Positions 41,649 through 49,803 of a stretch of DNA of 64,000 nucleotides are shown here, in pieces (positions within the stretch are counted from its first letter, which is position 1; each line of letters opens with the position of its first letter). The position numbers and the translations under genes were made by a program. The notes under the pieces were generated by a model. It did no database searches and had not been told where the DNA came from. It saw only the letters and a program-made list of their open reading frames with translations. The DNA is taken from contig CAZKXI010000009.1 in NCBI GenBank assembly GCA_964556755.1, forward strand, positions 53,738 through 117,737. The letters run 5' to 3'. This DNA is from UBA4085 sp964556755 (GTDB lineage Bacteria > Acidobacteriota > Aminicenantia > Aminicenantales > UBA4085).

Positions 41649-42728
41649 CTAGAGAGCGGCCAGCCCGCCCAGGTAGTTGCCGTAGGTCAGGATCAGAACC
41701 GCCGCGACCAGGACGCCGAGGGCCGCCCGCAGGACGGTCAGGGTCAGGCGCCGGCAGCGCCGCCACTCCCGGAAGACGACCCCGACCAGATTGCTGAACA
41801 GCACCAGCATGATCATGTGAATGGCCCAGGACGTGAACTTGTAGGCTCCCATCCTGACGTGGCCGAGATTGTAGAAGAAGAACTGGCCGTACCAGAAGAG
41901 GCCCGTGACGGCGGCCAGGAGATAGTTCAGGGACAGGCGCGGCCGCGCGGCGGCCGGTCCTGGCGACGGGGCGGGGCGCAGGAATTCCGCCCAGGTCTTG
42001 CTCCGGCCATGAAGCCACAGGCAGTAGACCGCCGTCGTCAGAAAGGCGCCCGTGTTGGCGAAGATGTAGACGACGTTGCCGCGGAAGACGCCGGCGCCGA
42101 AGCGGGTCGCGACGTCGGCGATCGGCTCCCCGGCCTCCAGGGCGAAGCCGTAGACGGCCGAGAGGACGCCGGCCAGAAGGGACAACAGGAGGCCCTTGGC
42201 CAGGGAGAACTCTCCCCTTCTCTGTTGAGCGGCCAGGTCGATCTCCTTGAGCCGCCCGGCCCAGCCGGTCAGGAGGATGCCCAGGGCGCCGGCGGAGATG
42301 CCGGCCACGATCCAGCCGGAGCCGGCCTGGCTGAGGGTCGCGCCGAGCGTGCCCTTGACGATGGGCGGGATGAGCGTGCCGAGCACGCTGGAGAGCCCCA
42401 CCGCGATAGCGTAGGTCAGGGAATAGCCTATGTATTTGATGGAGATGCCGAAGGCCGTGCCGCCGACGCCATAGGCCAGGCCCAGCAGGAAGGATTGGAG
42501 CATCGGGCCGCGCGGAGACGCGCGAAGCACGGCGGCCAGATCGGGGATGGTCAGGAGCGCGCCCAAGACCGGCAGCAGGAGCCAGCAGAAGGCCGCCTGG
42601 ACCAGCCAGTAGGTCTGCCAGGACCAGGCCCGGACGCGCTTCTGGGGCGCGTAGCAGGTGGAGGCGAAGAAGGCCCCGACGGCGTGCATCAGAACGCCCA
42701 AGGGAAGGCTGGCGGCGACGGCGTTCAT
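41649..42728 (-). CDS. rhaT: L-rhamnose/proton symporter-like transporter
   Basis: 359 residues from ATG 42728; GAGGAG of the previous gene's end serves as ribosome site. Ten helices with DMT-type duplication. FFASTCYAPQKRVRAWSWQTYWLVQA is the family's signature (YxPxKKVKxWSWExxW), followed by GVGGTAFGISIKYIGYSLTYAIAVG and FWYGQFFFYNLGHVRMG. RhaT members import L-rhamnose with protons. It overlaps the stop of the UroD-like gene by a few bases, a pairing I do not know as a standard operon. Confidence 0.87.
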   Translation of the reverse strand: MNAVAASLPLGVLMHAVGAFFASTCYAPQKRVRAWSWQTYWLVQAAFCWLLLPVLGALLTIPDLAAVLRASPRGPMLQSFLLGLAYGVGGTAFGISIKYIGYSLTYAIAVGLSSVLGTLIPPIVKGTLGATLSQAGSGWIVAGISAGALGILLTGWAGRLKEIDLAAQQRRGEFSLAKGLLLSLLAGVLSAVYGFALEAGEPIADVATRFGAGVFRGNVVYIFANTGAFLTTAVYCLWLHGRSKTWAEFLRPAPSPGPAAARPRLSLNYLLAAVTGLFWYGQFFFYNLGHVRMGAYKFTSWAIHMIMLVLFSNLVGVVFREWRRCRRLTLTVLRAALGVLVAAVLILTYGNYLGGLAAL

Positions 42729-42733
42729 GGGGG

Positions 42734-43936
42734 TCACGCGTTCTCCTCGTAAGGGTCCAGCCGCAGCGGATACCGGCCGTGGTCGCGGACCAGCTTGACG
42801 ACCAGGTCGTAGATCCGGCCCGAGACGCCGCTGGTCACGGAGTGGTCGGACTGGAAGATGTAGCCGCCGCCGCGGGCGGCGTTGAGCTTGCGCAGGACTT
42901 CCCGCTTGACCGCCTCCGGCTCGCCGGACTCCAGGACGCGGATGTCGCCGTTGCCGCAGAAAGCCAGCTTGTGGCCATAGCGCCGGCGCAGGTCGAGCGC
43001 ATCCAGGCCGGCCTTGGCTTCGAGGGGGTTGACGGCGTCGACGCCGATCTCGATGAAGTCGGGGAGCAGCGCCTCGACGTTGCCGCAGCCGTGGTAGATG
43101 ACGGGCAGGCCCGCGGCGTGGGACTTCTCCGTCATGCCGGCCACCCAAGGCTTGAAGTGCTTTCGCCAATAGGCCGGAGACATGAAGGTGCTCTTCTTAT
43201 AGGCCACGTCGCCCCAGATGACGAAGCCGTCCAGAAGGCCCGCGGCGGCCTCGATTTGGGCCCGGGCCATGGCCAGGTAATAGGCGCCGATGCGGTCGAT
43301 GACGGCGCCCATCCGGTCCGGCTCCTGGCCCATCCAGAGCATGGCGTTGGCCTGCCCGACCAGGCGGGTCAGGCACTCGCTGGCCTCGATGACGCTGCCG
43401 TAGACGGGAAAGTCCGGCCGCAGGGAGCGGACGATCTCGATCCACGCCGGCGTATTCCGCTGAAAGCCGTCGCCGACGCCGGAGATCTGATTGTCGCCGG
43501 CGGCGAAGAAGCGGCGCGGATCGGCCGGATCGTCGAGCTCCGCGCGCTCCAGCTTCTCGAGCGTGTCGACGTCCCAGGCCCTCATCTCGGGCATGGGCAG
43601 CTCGAAGGACTTCCGGATGACCGCTCCGAAGCCCGTCTTGACGATCACCTCGTCCGCGGTTTCACGGAGAGTCTCGAAAGGGCGGATCCAGGGGTCCAGA
43701 TTCGGATTGGTGACGACCCAATCGAGGTCGTAGTGGCGATAGATGTCGGCGTCCGCCGGCAAGCCCAGCTCCGCTCTCCAGCGGCGGAGAAAGCCGCCCC
43801 AGAAGAAGTCGCTGATGGGAACCCGGTCGGGCTCCTCGTGGCGCAGGGCCTTGCCCATGCGATCGAGCTTTCGGAGAGCGCCGGCGCTCCGGGCGCCCGG
43901 TCCCGCTCCCGCCGCCGGTCCGTCGGTATCGCTCAT
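42734..43936 (-). CDS. Uroporphyrinogen decarboxylase-like protein (HxC-type, methyltransferase-like)
   Basis: 400 residues from ATG 43936 (GGGAGGAT upstream); the longer frame has no ribosome site. The fold is UroD-like: ALRHEEPDRVPISDFFWG at the N-terminus, and YHGCGNVEALLPDFIEIGVDAVNPLEAKAGLD, KLAFCGNGDIRVL and GGYIFQSDHSV at the C-terminus. The HGC plus the later FCGNGD cysteine recall the zinc-binding H-x-C...C pattern of MtaA/MtbA-type corrinoid methyltransferases rather than true HemE. It is followed at once by rhaT, so its substrate may be a sugar-derived or methylated compound. Function open. Confidence 0.8.
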   Translation of the reverse strand: MSDTDGPAAGAGPGARSAGALRKLDRMGKALRHEEPDRVPISDFFWGGFLRRWRAELGLPADADIYRHYDLDWVVTNPNLDPWIRPFETLRETADEVIVKTGFGAVIRKSFELPMPEMRAWDVDTLEKLERAELDDPADPRRFFAAGDNQISGVGDGFQRNTPAWIEIVRSLRPDFPVYGSVIEASECLTRLVGQANAMLWMGQEPDRMGAVIDRIGAYYLAMARAQIEAAAGLLDGFVIWGDVAYKKSTFMSPAYWRKHFKPWVAGMTEKSHAAGLPVIYHGCGNVEALLPDFIEIGVDAVNPLEAKAGLDALDLRRRYGHKLAFCGNGDIRVLESGEPEAVKREVLRKLNAARGGGYIFQSDHSVTSGVSGRIYDLVVKLVRDHGRYPLRLDPYEENA

Positions 43937-44059
43937 GGCCCATCCTCCCGGCCCGGCCGTTCTCGCGGCGGTCCCGCCCGCCGGGCCCGGCCAGCATATC
44001 GTCCGGGAACAGGGGGTGTCAAGGAAGGACGCGGGCATGATTCTTGCTTTTGACTAAGT

Positions 44060-44096
44060 CCGGAGGCAAGCCTCGGGCCTCCGGTTTTGCTATACT
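44060..44096 (+). promoter_or_regulatory. Inverted repeat and -10-like box before the VWFA gene
   Basis: CCGGAGGC (44060-44067) and GCCTCCGG (44077-44084) form a perfect 8-bp inverted repeat followed by TTTT, then TATACT (44091-44096). The repeat covers the -35 region expected for TATACT. Operator or a short terminator: undecided. Confidence 0.35.
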
Positions 44097-44115
44097 AGCG
44101 GCAAAGGAGATGCGC

Positions 44116-46344
44116 GTGTCAAAGACCATCCGGCGCCTCCCGCGGAATGTAAAGAACCTTTCCATTTTGGCCCTTCTGGGAGCGATCGGGACCGTCGCCA
44201 TCCTGGCCCCGGCCCGGCCCGCCCTGGGGCAGGAGATCGCCGTCCGGCCGCAGAAGCCTCTCCAGCACGAAGTGACGGTGGCGCTCAAGCTCGTCCAGGT
44301 CTACGTGACCGACAAGAAGGGCAAGCCCGTGACCGACCTGCGCAAGGACGATTTCACGTTGCTCGACAATGGCGCGCCCGTCACGATCACCGAGTTCGAG
44401 CGCCATGTTCTGGCCCCGCCGGCGCCGGCCCAAGCTTTACCCTCCGCCCCCGCCGAGCCGGCGGCTCCCGCGGCCGCGGCCGCGCCGGCTCCGGCGGCCA
44501 AGCCCGACTTAGGCCGCAAGTTCTTCCTCTTCATCGACTTCGCCTTCAACACGCCCCGCGGCGCCCTCAAAGCCAAGGAGGCCGCCCTCAGCTTCCTGGA
44601 CAAGGAGGCGACCGAGGGCGACGAGATCGGACTCATCTCGTACTCCACGGTCAACGGGCTGGTCCTGCACGAGTTCCTGACCTCCGACCTGGCCAAGGTC
44701 CGCAAGGCCCTGACCGACCTCAACGTCAAAGCCGGCGCGGGCCGGGCCGACGACGTGGAGCAGGAGTACTGGCGGCTGGCCTCGGAGAGCTCCGGCACCG
44801 GCGACCTGTCGCGGGACGTCATGGTCCGGCGCCAGGATTCCAAAAGCCAGGCCCGGGCCTTCATCCTCAAGCTGACCGCGCTGGCCAAGGCTTTCCGCTA
44901 CATCCCCGGCCACAAAAACCTGCTGCTCTTCTCCACCGGCATCGCCTCCTCGCTCATCTACGGCAAGACGGAAGGATCGCCCCAGGGAAGCAGCGGGGTG
45001 GCCGACCGGGCCAAATTCGAAGCGCCCGACCGGGTCCTGGTGGAGGACTACGAGGCTCTCTTCAACGAGCTGGGCGCCTCCAACAGCGCGATCTTCGCCT
45101 TCGACACGCGGGAGACGGCCAAGCCGGCCACCCTCTTCGACTACGACGACCAGACTTTCGCCTCGCGGGGCAGCCGCGACATCTTCAGCGGCGGCGGAGT
45201 CCACCAGAACAATCAGACCATCCTCAAGGACGAGGGCATCACCGGCCTCTACGCCCTGACCCGGCTGTCCAGCAGCACGGGCGGGCGCTATTTCGGCAAC
45301 ATCAACGAATACGCCGGGAACTTGGCCGACCTGCAGGCTATGACCGGCAGCTACTACGTCCTGGGCTACAGCGTCGGGCAGGCTTGGGACGGGGCCTTCC
45401 ACGAGGTCAAAGTCCAGGTGGCCCGTCCGGGCCTGGACGTCCGGACCCAGCGGGGCTACTTCAATCCCAAGCCCTTCACCGAGTACACGACGGTGGAGAA
45501 ATCCCTCCACCTGCTCGACCTGGCCCTGAGCGACAGCCCGGTCTACCAGACGCCGCTCTACGGAATCCTGCAGGCCCTGGCCGGACCGGGCGAGCCGGGG
45601 ACCGGGAGAGACAAGGTCGTCCTGCTGACCCGCCTGCCCGCCAACGCGGCCGACCGCCTGACCGGAAGCCGGGCCGAGATCATCACCTTCGTCTTCGACG
45701 CCGAGGACCGCCTGGCCGACATGCGCCGGGCCGAGGAGAAGATCTCGGGCTTCTTCGACAAGCCCGTCTACTACGCCAGCACGGTGTCGTTGGCCCCCGG
45801 CGAATATACCTGCCGGGTGGTCGTCCGCGACCTGGACACGGGCTCGGCGGCCATCGCCTCCTGCCGGGCCTACATTCCGGCCGGGACCTCCGACGGCCTG
45901 CGCTTCCACACCCCGCTCTTGCTCGGGCCGGCCGTCGAGAGCGTCTACCGGGAAGGCCGCCTGACCGCGGCCGGGGCGAACGCCGGCGATGCGGCCGCCG
46001 GCTGGACCGCCCTCTATCCATTCGATCCGGCCCAGCATTCTCCCCTGCCGGGGGCCCTCTCCAACGCCGCGCCGGCCCTGCGGGTCGTCCTGCCGATGAC
46101 CAACTTCGGCCAGGCCCGCGACAGGGTCGGATTCCGGGCCGCCCTTCTGAACATCGAGACGGCCGAGCAGCTCGGGCTGACCATCACGCCGGTGGCCAGC
46201 GCGGTGGCGGGCGCGACCGTCATCCAGACCTTCGATATCGCCACGGCCGGACTTCCGCCCGGACGCTACACCATCTACTTCTATGCCGAGGACAAGGAAG
46301 CCGGGGCGCTGGCCCACATCGCCGCGCCGCTCGTCGTCCGCTGA
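44116..46344 (+). CDS. VWFA-related (acidobacterial-type) secreted protein
   Basis: 742 residues. GTG 44116 is preceded by AAAGGAG at ideal spacing; the ATG six bases earlier is too close to that site. Membrane signal LSILALLGAIGTVAIL. The N-terminal module LKLVQVYVTDKKGKPVTDLRKDDFTLLDNG is typical of this family, followed by an Ala/Pro linker (~105-135) and a von Willebrand A-like domain (KFFLFIDFAF, GHKNLLLFSTGI, FAFDTRET). The DxSxS metal-site is weak. GSYYVLGYSVGQAWDGAFHEVKVQV ends the conserved part; the rest is beta-rich. Extracytoplasmic, role unknown; a marker of Acidobacteriota-type genomes. Confidence 0.87.
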   Translation: MSKTIRRLPRNVKNLSILALLGAIGTVAILAPARPALGQEIAVRPQKPLQHEVTVALKLVQVYVTDKKGKPVTDLRKDDFTLLDNGAPVTITEFERHVLAPPAPAQALPSAPAEPAAPAAAAAPAPAAKPDLGRKFFLFIDFAFNTPRGALKAKEAALSFLDKEATEGDEIGLISYSTVNGLVLHEFLTSDLAKVRKALTDLNVKAGAGRADDVEQEYWRLASESSGTGDLSRDVMVRRQDSKSQARAFILKLTALAKAFRYIPGHKNLLLFSTGIASSLIYGKTEGSPQGSSGVADRAKFEAPDRVLVEDYEALFNELGASNSAIFAFDTRETAKPATLFDYDDQTFASRGSRDIFSGGGVHQNNQTILKDEGITGLYALTRLSSSTGGRYFGNINEYAGNLADLQAMTGSYYVLGYSVGQAWDGAFHEVKVQVARPGLDVRTQRGYFNPKPFTEYTTVEKSLHLLDLALSDSPVYQTPLYGILQALAGPGEPGTGRDKVVLLTRLPANAADRLTGSRAEIITFVFDAEDRLADMRRAEEKISGFFDKPVYYASTVSLAPGEYTCRVVVRDLDTGSAAIASCRAYIPAGTSDGLRFHTPLLLGPAVESVYREGRLTAAGANAGDAAAGWTALYPFDPAQHSPLPGALSNAAPALRVVLPMTNFGQARDRVGFRAALLNIETAEQLGLTITPVASAVAGATVIQTFDIATAGLPPGRYTIYFYAEDKEAGALAHIAAPLVVR

Positions 46345-46415
46345 GGCCAAGGAGCCGAATCCGCGGCCCGGCGGAGCGGATCGGAGGCGGGGGTGAAGGG
46401 CGGGTCCGGGACCGC

Positions 46416-47723
46416 TCAGGGGGTCCGGACGGGCCAGCGCTTGCCGCGCAGAAGGTAGAGGAAGAGGTTGCCGGCGACGTAGCCCAGGGTCAAAGCCGGT
46501 CCCACGATCAGGGCGCCGGGCCCGCGCAGGACGGCCAAGCCGGCGGCGAAGACGGCCACCGTCCCGGCCAGCTGGGCCCCGACCGCGATTCCGACCGGGC
46601 CTGTCTGCCCGGCTTTCACCTGCACGCCGCGCTGGTAGGAGAGGATCGCTTCGAGGATCGGGAGCAGGACCAGGAGACAGCCGGGCAGGAAGGCGAACGC
46701 CGCCAGCTCCGGCGTCAGGCCCGACAGGCCGCGGTACCAGAGGCGGGCCAGGGGCGTCAGCGCCACGACCGCCAGGCCGAGGGTGGCCAGGACGCCCACC
46801 CGGAGAGAGAAGCGGGCCAGGCGGCCCTTGGTCAGGGGGTCGTCGTCGAGGCGGGCGATGACCACTTCCTGCAGGGCGATGCCGGCGGTGCGGAAGATGA
46901 ACGTCAGGCCCACGATGACGGGCAGGACGGCCAGCGACTCGATCGGGTTCCGACCCCGAGCCAGGAAGAACGTCGTCAGCGGATTGATGAAGAACGACAG
47001 GAGCGAAGTCAGAGCCAGGGGGAAGTAGAACTTGCGGATGGCAGTACCGGTCAAGGCCGCGCCGAAGGGCGAATCCGCGTCGCTCTGCCGCTTGAGGGCC
47101 CGGACGGAGCGGCGGGCCATGAAGCGGCTGGCGGCCCCCTCGGCCAGGACGCCGACGCCCAGGGCGCCCGCTCCGACGCTGGCTCCGGGGAGGCGGAGGA
47201 CAAGGGCCAGAAAGAGGCCGGTGGCGGCCATGGTCACGAGCCGGACGACCGTCCCCCAGGTGACCGCGTGCGGCCGGCCGTTGCGGATCAGAATGCCCTG
47301 GTAGAAACGGCGATAGCCGATCGCCCCCGGCCAGAGGATGAGGAAGAGGACCGCCGTCCCGGCCAGCGAGGAGACATCGGAGGGAAGGCCCAGGACGCCA
47401 TGGGCGATGAGGCGGAAGACGGGAGGAGTGACGAGCGCGGCCATGACCGCCGTGACCAGGATGTTCAGGGTGAAGGAGAAGCGGCGCATCTTGCGGTAGG
47501 CGGCGCCGTCGCGGCAGAGGGCGTTGGAGGCCGAGAGCATCATGACGATGGGCGCTTCGACGATCCAAGCCAGGGAGGTGATGACGCCGTAGGCGGCCAG
47601 GTTCTCCTTGGGCCCGGCCAGGCGGGCGATGACCGCGGCCAGGAAGGGCCCTTCGGCCGCCATCATCAGCCAGGTCGCCTCCAGCGGGAGCCAGAAGCGA
47701 ATGAAGGGGTCAGATCTCAACAT
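46416..47723 (-). CDS. MOP-superfamily membrane transporter (MATE/flippase-like)
   Basis: 435 residues, about twelve helices. The opening RFWLPLEATWLMMAAEGPFLAAVIARL, the second-half start IRKFYFPLALTSLLSFFINPLTTFF and the symmetric two-half layout fit MATE/polysaccharide flippase-like proteins, with some likeness to ANKH-type transporters. The substrate is unknown: drug, lipid-linked sugar or other. The start ATG 47723 lies inside a copy of the AGGGGTCAGATCTCAAC repeat, so the first residues (MLRSDP) may be repeat-derived and there is no good ribosome site. Confidence 0.72.
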   Translation of the reverse strand: MLRSDPFIRFWLPLEATWLMMAAEGPFLAAVIARLAGPKENLAAYGVITSLAWIVEAPIVMMLSASNALCRDGAAYRKMRRFSFTLNILVTAVMAALVTPPVFRLIAHGVLGLPSDVSSLAGTAVLFLILWPGAIGYRRFYQGILIRNGRPHAVTWGTVVRLVTMAATGLFLALVLRLPGASVGAGALGVGVLAEGAASRFMARRSVRALKRQSDADSPFGAALTGTAIRKFYFPLALTSLLSFFINPLTTFFLARGRNPIESLAVLPVIVGLTFIFRTAGIALQEVVIARLDDDPLTKGRLARFSLRVGVLATLGLAVVALTPLARLWYRGLSGLTPELAAFAFLPGCLLVLLPILEAILSYQRGVQVKAGQTGPVGIAVGAQLAGTVAVFAAGLAVLRGPGALIVGPALTLGYVAGNLFLYLLRGKRWPVRTP

Positions 47724-47735
47724 TTAACATTTCCA
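47703..47735 (-). repeat. Partial R3 repeat overlapping the flippase start codon
   Basis: On the plus strand AAGGGGTCAGATCTCAACAT then TTAACATTTCC, close to the ends of the palindromic element at 47808-47906. It supplies the start codon and first codons of the flippase gene. Confidence 0.55.
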
Positions 47736-47805
47736 TGAGCCCGGAACGCCGGGGTGACTAGAAAGCCGCTCGGGATCGTCGGCGAAGCGCCGTAGTATAG
47801 CACGA

Positions 47806-47908
47806 ACAGGGGTCAGGTCTTAAGATTCGAGTTTTCTCGTGCCGGAGATTGTCGCTTTTTCCCGAAAAGCGCCGAGAGATAACTTGAATCTCGAGACCTG
47901 ACCCCTAT
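47806..47908. repeat. Palindromic REP-like element R3
   Basis: Terminal inverted arms AGGGGTCAGGTCT (47808-47820) and AGACCTGACCCCT (47894-47906) pair perfectly and extend to 26 bases with three mismatches. At the centre CGCTTTT (47853-47859)/AAAAGCG (47865-47871) forms a second perfect stem. The element looks like a substrate of REP-associated transposases (TnpREP/RAYT); no such gene is here. It ends two bases into the GH51 stop region. Confidence 0.75.
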
Positions 47909-49803
47909 CACCTGGCCCCTATAACGTAGAGCGCCACGCTCATGGGGGGCAGGCTCAGGCTGTCGGCCATGGGGACCGCGGGAAGCTCGGTGATCTTGAC
48001 CGCCGGCTCCCGGCCCGGGACGTTGCAGGCCAGCTCATCCGCCCCTGTGACGATATACTTGGCCACGGTCTTGGCCGGCTTGAAGCCCTTGAACGCCAGC
48101 GGCAGCCTCTGGGCCGTCTTGGTCGGATTGACCACGGCCACCGTCAGGACCTGCTTTTTGGAATCCTTCCACGCCGCCGCCACGTCCAGCGGGCCGAAAG
48201 CGCCCGAGACCCGGACGGGGATCGTCCCGAAGCGGCGGCGATACAGCTTGAGCACGACGCCTGTCGTGTCGAGCGTCGCCGCCGTCTTGGAGGTCTTGAC
48301 GGCTCCGATGACGTTGACGGTCTGGGCGTAGTTGGCCATGAAGTAGACGTCGGTGCTGCGAAAGAACTCGTGCAGACCGGCCGCCACGCCCAGAGCGTCC
48401 TTGAGGAAGTACTGGGTCCCCAGCTCCCCGTAGAGGTGCGGGCCGTACCAGTAGTTCCATTCGTCCAGGGCCACCGGGATGGCCTTCTCCTTGAGCGCCG
48501 GGATGGTCCGGCGATAGCCTCGGTGGGCATCCGCGATTCGCTTCACTTCGGCCGGCATCTGAGCGACGTGGGCGGCCAGGTCCGGCTTGGAGCCGACGTA
48601 GAAATGCTCGCTCATCAGGCTCATCGACCGGGCCGCGTCCTTGAGCATCCCCTCGCTCCACGGCCCGACGGCGCCGACGCCGATCAGCTGGAGGGACGGG
48701 TCCTTGATCCACATGAGGTTGGCGAAGCGGTTGTGCTTGAGGATGTAGTCGGAGAGCGGCATGTGGCCGAGCTGCCAGTCGCCGTACATCTCGTTGCCGA
48801 CGGACCAGAAGCGGACCTTCCAGGGCTCGGGACGGCCGTGGGCGGACCGCAGCCGGCCCATGGCCGATCCGGCCGGCCCGTTGACGTACTCCACCTCGTC
48901 GGCGGCCATCGATTCGCTGCCCTGTCCGCTGTTGACGGCGATGTAGGGCTCGGTCCCGAGAAGCTCGCAGAAGCGCAGGAACTCGTGCAGGCCGACGTCG
49001 TTGGACTCCACGCCCAGCCAAGCCGGGTTCTTGCGCGGCGGGCGCCGGTCGCGGTCGCCCACCCCGTCCCGCCAGTCATAGCCGCTGACGAAGTTGCCCC
49101 CCGGCCAGCGGTACACGGGCGCGTCCAGCTCCTTGAGCAGGGCCAGGACGTCCGGACGGAAGCCCTCGACGTTGTCGGCCGGCATCAGCGAGACCACCCC
49201 GACCCGGAAGGCCTCCCGGCCGCGGCTGACGATCTCCAGGCGGGCCTCGTCGCTCGCGCCCCCCGCCGTGAAGGCCAGGGGCAGGGTGGCATAGTCTCCC
49301 CTCAGGCTGCGCAGTTCGACGGTCTGCCGGTCCTGGGGGCCGTCTCCCCAGACCAAGCTCACTTCGACCGGGACGGCTCCGGGGTCGGCGGCCAGGACGA
49401 TCCGGCCGCTGTAGCCCTTCCCGGCCAGGACGCCCAGGCCCTTCTGGACCAGGCCGCCCGGCGTGCCGTCGCCCTTCAGCCGGATCTCGGGCGCCTGGAC
49501 CCCGGCGTAGGGCAGCACGGGATTCATGCGGATGGCGCGGGCCTCGCCCACGGCCGCCCAGGGCGAGTCCTTGGCCCCGACCGGGTAGAAGAACTTCCGG
49601 TCTTCCACCATTTCGGCCCAGATGCCGCCGTAGATGCAGCGGCCCAAGTGCTCGATGAACTGGCCGTAGATGTACTTGGAGATCGGCGTCCGGACCGAGC
49701 CGGCCTCGATCACCGCCTTCGGAGCCGCCGGGACGGCTTGGCCGAAAGCGCTCCCCGCCGCCACGATCAACGCCAGCGCCGCCGGTCCGAGCGCTCTTCT
49801 CAT
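47908..49803 (-). CDS. Glycoside hydrolase family 51 alpha-L-arabinofuranosidase
   Basis: 631 residues from ATG 49803, which overlaps the GH127 stop by one base. Signal peptide LGPAALALIVAAGSAFGQ, so extracytoplasmic. KYIYGQFIEHLGRCIYGGIWAEM opens the GH51 fold; WSVGNEMYGDW holds the acid/base Glu and VALDEWNYWYGP the nucleophile Glu. A C-terminal beta-sandwich ends SLPPMSVALYVI. It removes alpha-L-arabinofuranosyl residues from arabinan or arabinoxylan. Paired with the GH127 enzyme upstream, it would release both alpha- and beta-linked arabinofuranose. Confidence 0.92.
   Translation of the reverse strand: MRRALGPAALALIVAAGSAFGQAVPAAPKAVIEAGSVRTPISKYIYGQFIEHLGRCIYGGIWAEMVEDRKFFYPVGAKDSPWAAVGEARAIRMNPVLPYAGVQAPEIRLKGDGTPGGLVQKGLGVLAGKGYSGRIVLAADPGAVPVEVSLVWGDGPQDRQTVELRSLRGDYATLPLAFTAGGASDEARLEIVSRGREAFRVGVVSLMPADNVEGFRPDVLALLKELDAPVYRWPGGNFVSGYDWRDGVGDRDRRPPRKNPAWLGVESNDVGLHEFLRFCELLGTEPYIAVNSGQGSESMAADEVEYVNGPAGSAMGRLRSAHGRPEPWKVRFWSVGNEMYGDWQLGHMPLSDYILKHNRFANLMWIKDPSLQLIGVGAVGPWSEGMLKDAARSMSLMSEHFYVGSKPDLAAHVAQMPAEVKRIADAHRGYRRTIPALKEKAIPVALDEWNYWYGPHLYGELGTQYFLKDALGVAAGLHEFFRSTDVYFMANYAQTVNVIGAVKTSKTAATLDTTGVVLKLYRRRFGTIPVRVSGAFGPLDVAAAWKDSKKQVLTVAVVNPTKTAQRLPLAFKGFKPAKTVAKYIVTGADELACNVPGREPAVKITELPAVPMADSLSLPPMSVALYVIGAR

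Noticed and set aside
44060..44084. Intrinsic terminator before the VWFA gene
   Set aside because: The hairpin and TTTT point along the plus strand, but the upstream gene is on the minus strand, so nothing obvious would be terminated; kept only as a regulatory candidate.
44509..47568. 1019-codon minus-strand open frame spanning two genes
   Set aside because: Crosses both the VWFA gene and the out-of-frame flippase; no domain recognisable.
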